Below are positions 6,215 through 6,920 of a DNA stretch of 6,920 nucleotides, piece after piece. The stretch's first letter is position 1, and the number at the start of each line of letters is the position of its first letter. This DNA is from SKLM01 sp964450435. Its GTDB lineage: Bacteria > Chloroflexota > Anaerolineae > B4-G1. The notes below the pieces were generated by a model. That model was given only the letters and a program-made list of their open reading frames with translations, searched no databases and had not been told where the DNA came from. Position numbers and translations under genes: made by a program. The stretch covers positions 1 through 6,920 of the forward strand of contig CAYVCX010000100.1 in the NCBI GenBank assembly GCA_964450435.1. Direction: 5' to 3'.

Positions 6215-6277
6215 GTTATAGTAGGGACAAGGCGCAGTGGCCGGCCTTCCAACCGGCCTGTCTCCTCATCCCTCTAC
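6215..6277 (-). ncRNA. Group II intron domain VI with bulged branch-point adenosine and 3' splice site
   Basis: On the minus strand GUAG-AGGGA (6277-6269) pairs with UCCCU-CUAU, leaving a single unpaired A at 6222. The helix continues with UGAGG (6268-6264) against CCUUG (6232-6228). It is capped by GGCCGGUU/GGCCGGCC (6258-6251 with 6246-6239) closed by a GGAA tetraloop. The bulged A is the predicted nucleophile for lariat formation. The sequence after it, CUAUAAC, ends the intron at 6215. Confidence 0.88.
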
Positions 6278-6281
6278 TGCC

Positions 6282-6315
6282 GAACCGGACGTGCAGGTCT
6301 CCCTGCATCCGGCTC
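6282..6315 (-). ncRNA. Group II intron domain V (catalytic hairpin)
   Basis: This 34-base hairpin has every consensus element. The lower stem is GAGCCGGA paired with UCCGGUUC and contains the catalytic AGC triad. A two-base CG bulge lies on the 3' side. The upper stem is UGCAGG paired with CCUGCA, capped by the GNRA tetraloop GAGA. Length, bulge and loop all match the family's universal domain V, which holds the metal ions of the splicing active site. A four-base linker joins it to domain VI. Confidence 0.95.
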
Positions 6316-6341
6316 TAGGCGAGATGGCCTTTCAGTCTGCA

Positions 6342-6614
6342 TCAGTCCGCTTGTGAGATAGCCGATAAACGTTGGTGGCACGGTAGACAAACTGTGACCA
6401 GGTTGTCCAAGCTGTGGCCCCCATCTGGGTCGCGGTGATGGACTTCCACGTCGTTCACCCCGCCCTTGCGTCGTTGCGATCGGTGCCCACAAACTGTACA
6501 GGTGTAGTTGTCTCGATGGAACACCACCTTGCGGTTATGGCAGTACGTGTGACTGTACTTGCCGGTGTACCAACGCGACGCCTGACCGAGTTCGGCTTCC
6601 TCGATTGCCTCCAT
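6342..6614 (-). CDS. HNH endonuclease (intron-encoded, probably C-terminal part of a degraded protein)
   Basis: The 90-residue frame contains a full HNH nuclease module: zinc cysteines CTVC (39-42) and CLPC (76-79), the catalytic pair H59-H60 in VEVHHRDPDGG, N71 in LDNLVTVC and H80. HNH domains of this form end many group II intron proteins, where they cut the second DNA strand for target-primed reverse transcription. Here no reverse transcriptase is seen in the visible part. The stop codon lies 26 bases from domain V, as expected for an ORF in domain IV. The ATG at 6614 has no ribosome binding site at usable distance (GGAGG is 18 bases away). The same frame is open back to a TAG at 6647-6645. 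Either it is a standalone HNH protein or the remnant of a longer one. Confidence 0.75.
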   Translation of the reverse strand: MEAIEEAELGQASRWYTGKYSHTYCHNRKVVFHRDNYTCTVCGHRSQRRKGGVNDVEVHHRDPDGGHSLDNLVTVCLPCHQRLSAISQAD

Positions 6615-6644
6615 ATCCGTGCAGAAATCGGTCCTCCGTTCTCT

Positions 6645-6815
6645 CTACTGCGTATGGTCGTCTGGCAACCGATATGCGGACGGCATCTTGTTTCCCCTGT
6701 ACTTCCAGTACGTGCCGGTGGCGATGACGGACATCGGCAACAAGCCGACGCGTATCTCTCCGTTCACGTCTACAGAGGGGTCAGCCAGTTGGTGTAGCGT
6801 CTCCACTTGCGCAAG
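6645..6815 (-). pseudogene. Coding-like block in frame with the HNH gene, separated from it by TAG
   Basis: From a TAA at 6818-6816 the frame is open for 56 codons and ends at TAG 6647-6645. After ten further sense codons comes the ATG of the HNH frame, all in one phase. The peptide (for example GEIRVGLLPMSVIATGTYWK and YRGNKMPSAYRLP) looks like folded protein rather than noise. It lacks a convincing start: the first GTG is at 6806, without a ribosome binding site. The simplest reading is the middle of one intron-encoded protein interrupted by a nonsense codon. I do not recognise the family of this block, and chance cannot be excluded. Further right (6819-6920) all three minus frames contain stops. 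Confidence 0.45.
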
Positions 6816-6920
6816 TTATCGCATTCGGACACAGGTCGAAACTACTTGCGGTGTGTGGCTCGTTCACCCAAAGGCGTATACCGTCGTAGCATCGCGTGAA
6901 CCCTACGGATGGTCCAGCTA

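Larger units (their letters stand above)
6215..6920 (-). mobile_element. Group II intron, 3' part, inserted in the helicase gene
   Basis: The minus strand carries a textbook domain V (6315-6282) and domain VI (6277-6215), listed separately, with a reading frame just upstream where domain IV is expected. The 3' splice site is set at 6215/6214: the branch-point A is at 6222, seven bases before the end, and the intron ends in AC as group II introns do. The helicase frame opens at once on the far side. The 5' end (GUGYG) is not recognisable in the window, so the intron extends past the right edge, where domains I-III should lie. Group II introns are ribozymes that splice from the RNA and move by retrohoming with the help of an encoded protein. 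The GNRA tetraloop and GAGCCGGA stem of domain V resemble the bacterial class C type, but class is not certain. Confidence 0.9.

Noticed and set aside
1..6920. CRISPR array, tRNA or rRNA genes
   Set aside because: No regularly spaced repeats, and no cloverleaf or rRNA-like stretches were seen on either strand.

Overview
The window is GC-rich bacterial DNA (roughly 60-65% by eye). Every gene I can support lies on the minus strand, so transcription runs from the right edge to the left edge. Shine-Dalgarno sequences of the AGGAGG type are clear, and GTG and TTG starts are common. This suggests a high-GC bacterium such as an actinobacterium, chloroflexote or high-GC firmicute, but I cannot name the taxon. 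The content (helicase, orphan DNA methylase-like protein, zinc-ribbon proteins, many small unknown genes and a retroelement) fits an integrated element, phage-like region or plasmid better than a core chromosomal locus.

In gene order, the right end (about 6920 to 6215) is the 3' half of a group II intron. Its catalytic domain V and its branch-point helix, domain VI, can both be folded directly from the sequence. Upstream of domain V is an HNH endonuclease reading frame, preceded in the same frame by another coding-like block that is cut off by a TAG. The intron's 3' splice site falls at 6215/6214. The exon it joins (6214 to 4037) is an SF2/SNF2-like helicase fragment of 725 residues. Its first codons read Lys-Thr-Gly, which looks like the second half of a Walker A motif. 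The intron therefore appears to sit, in phase 0, inside the ATP-binding motif of the helicase gene. The 5' exon is outside the window.

Left of the helicase come a 61-residue protein, a gap of about 300 bases with several inverted repeats, and a coupled pair of zinc-ribbon proteins (3477-2944 and 2956-2753). A strong intercistronic hairpin follows, then an unknown alpha/beta protein (2699-2193). The next 900 bases are poorly defined: a weak open frame (2211-1729), coding-like remnants and a perfect 26-bp palindrome. The left part holds an N6-adenine DNA methyltransferase-like protein that has SAM-binding motifs but no visible (N/D)PP(Y/F) catalytic motif. A small single-pass membrane protein and the first 28 codons of a gene running off the left edge complete the window.

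The helicase and methylase-like genes, with small zinc proteins between them, could form a DNA-processing or DNA-modification module of a mobile element. That functional link is inference from gene order only. The best-supported unusual feature is the intron placed at the ATP-binding loop of the helicase, together with its apparently degraded HNH reading frame.
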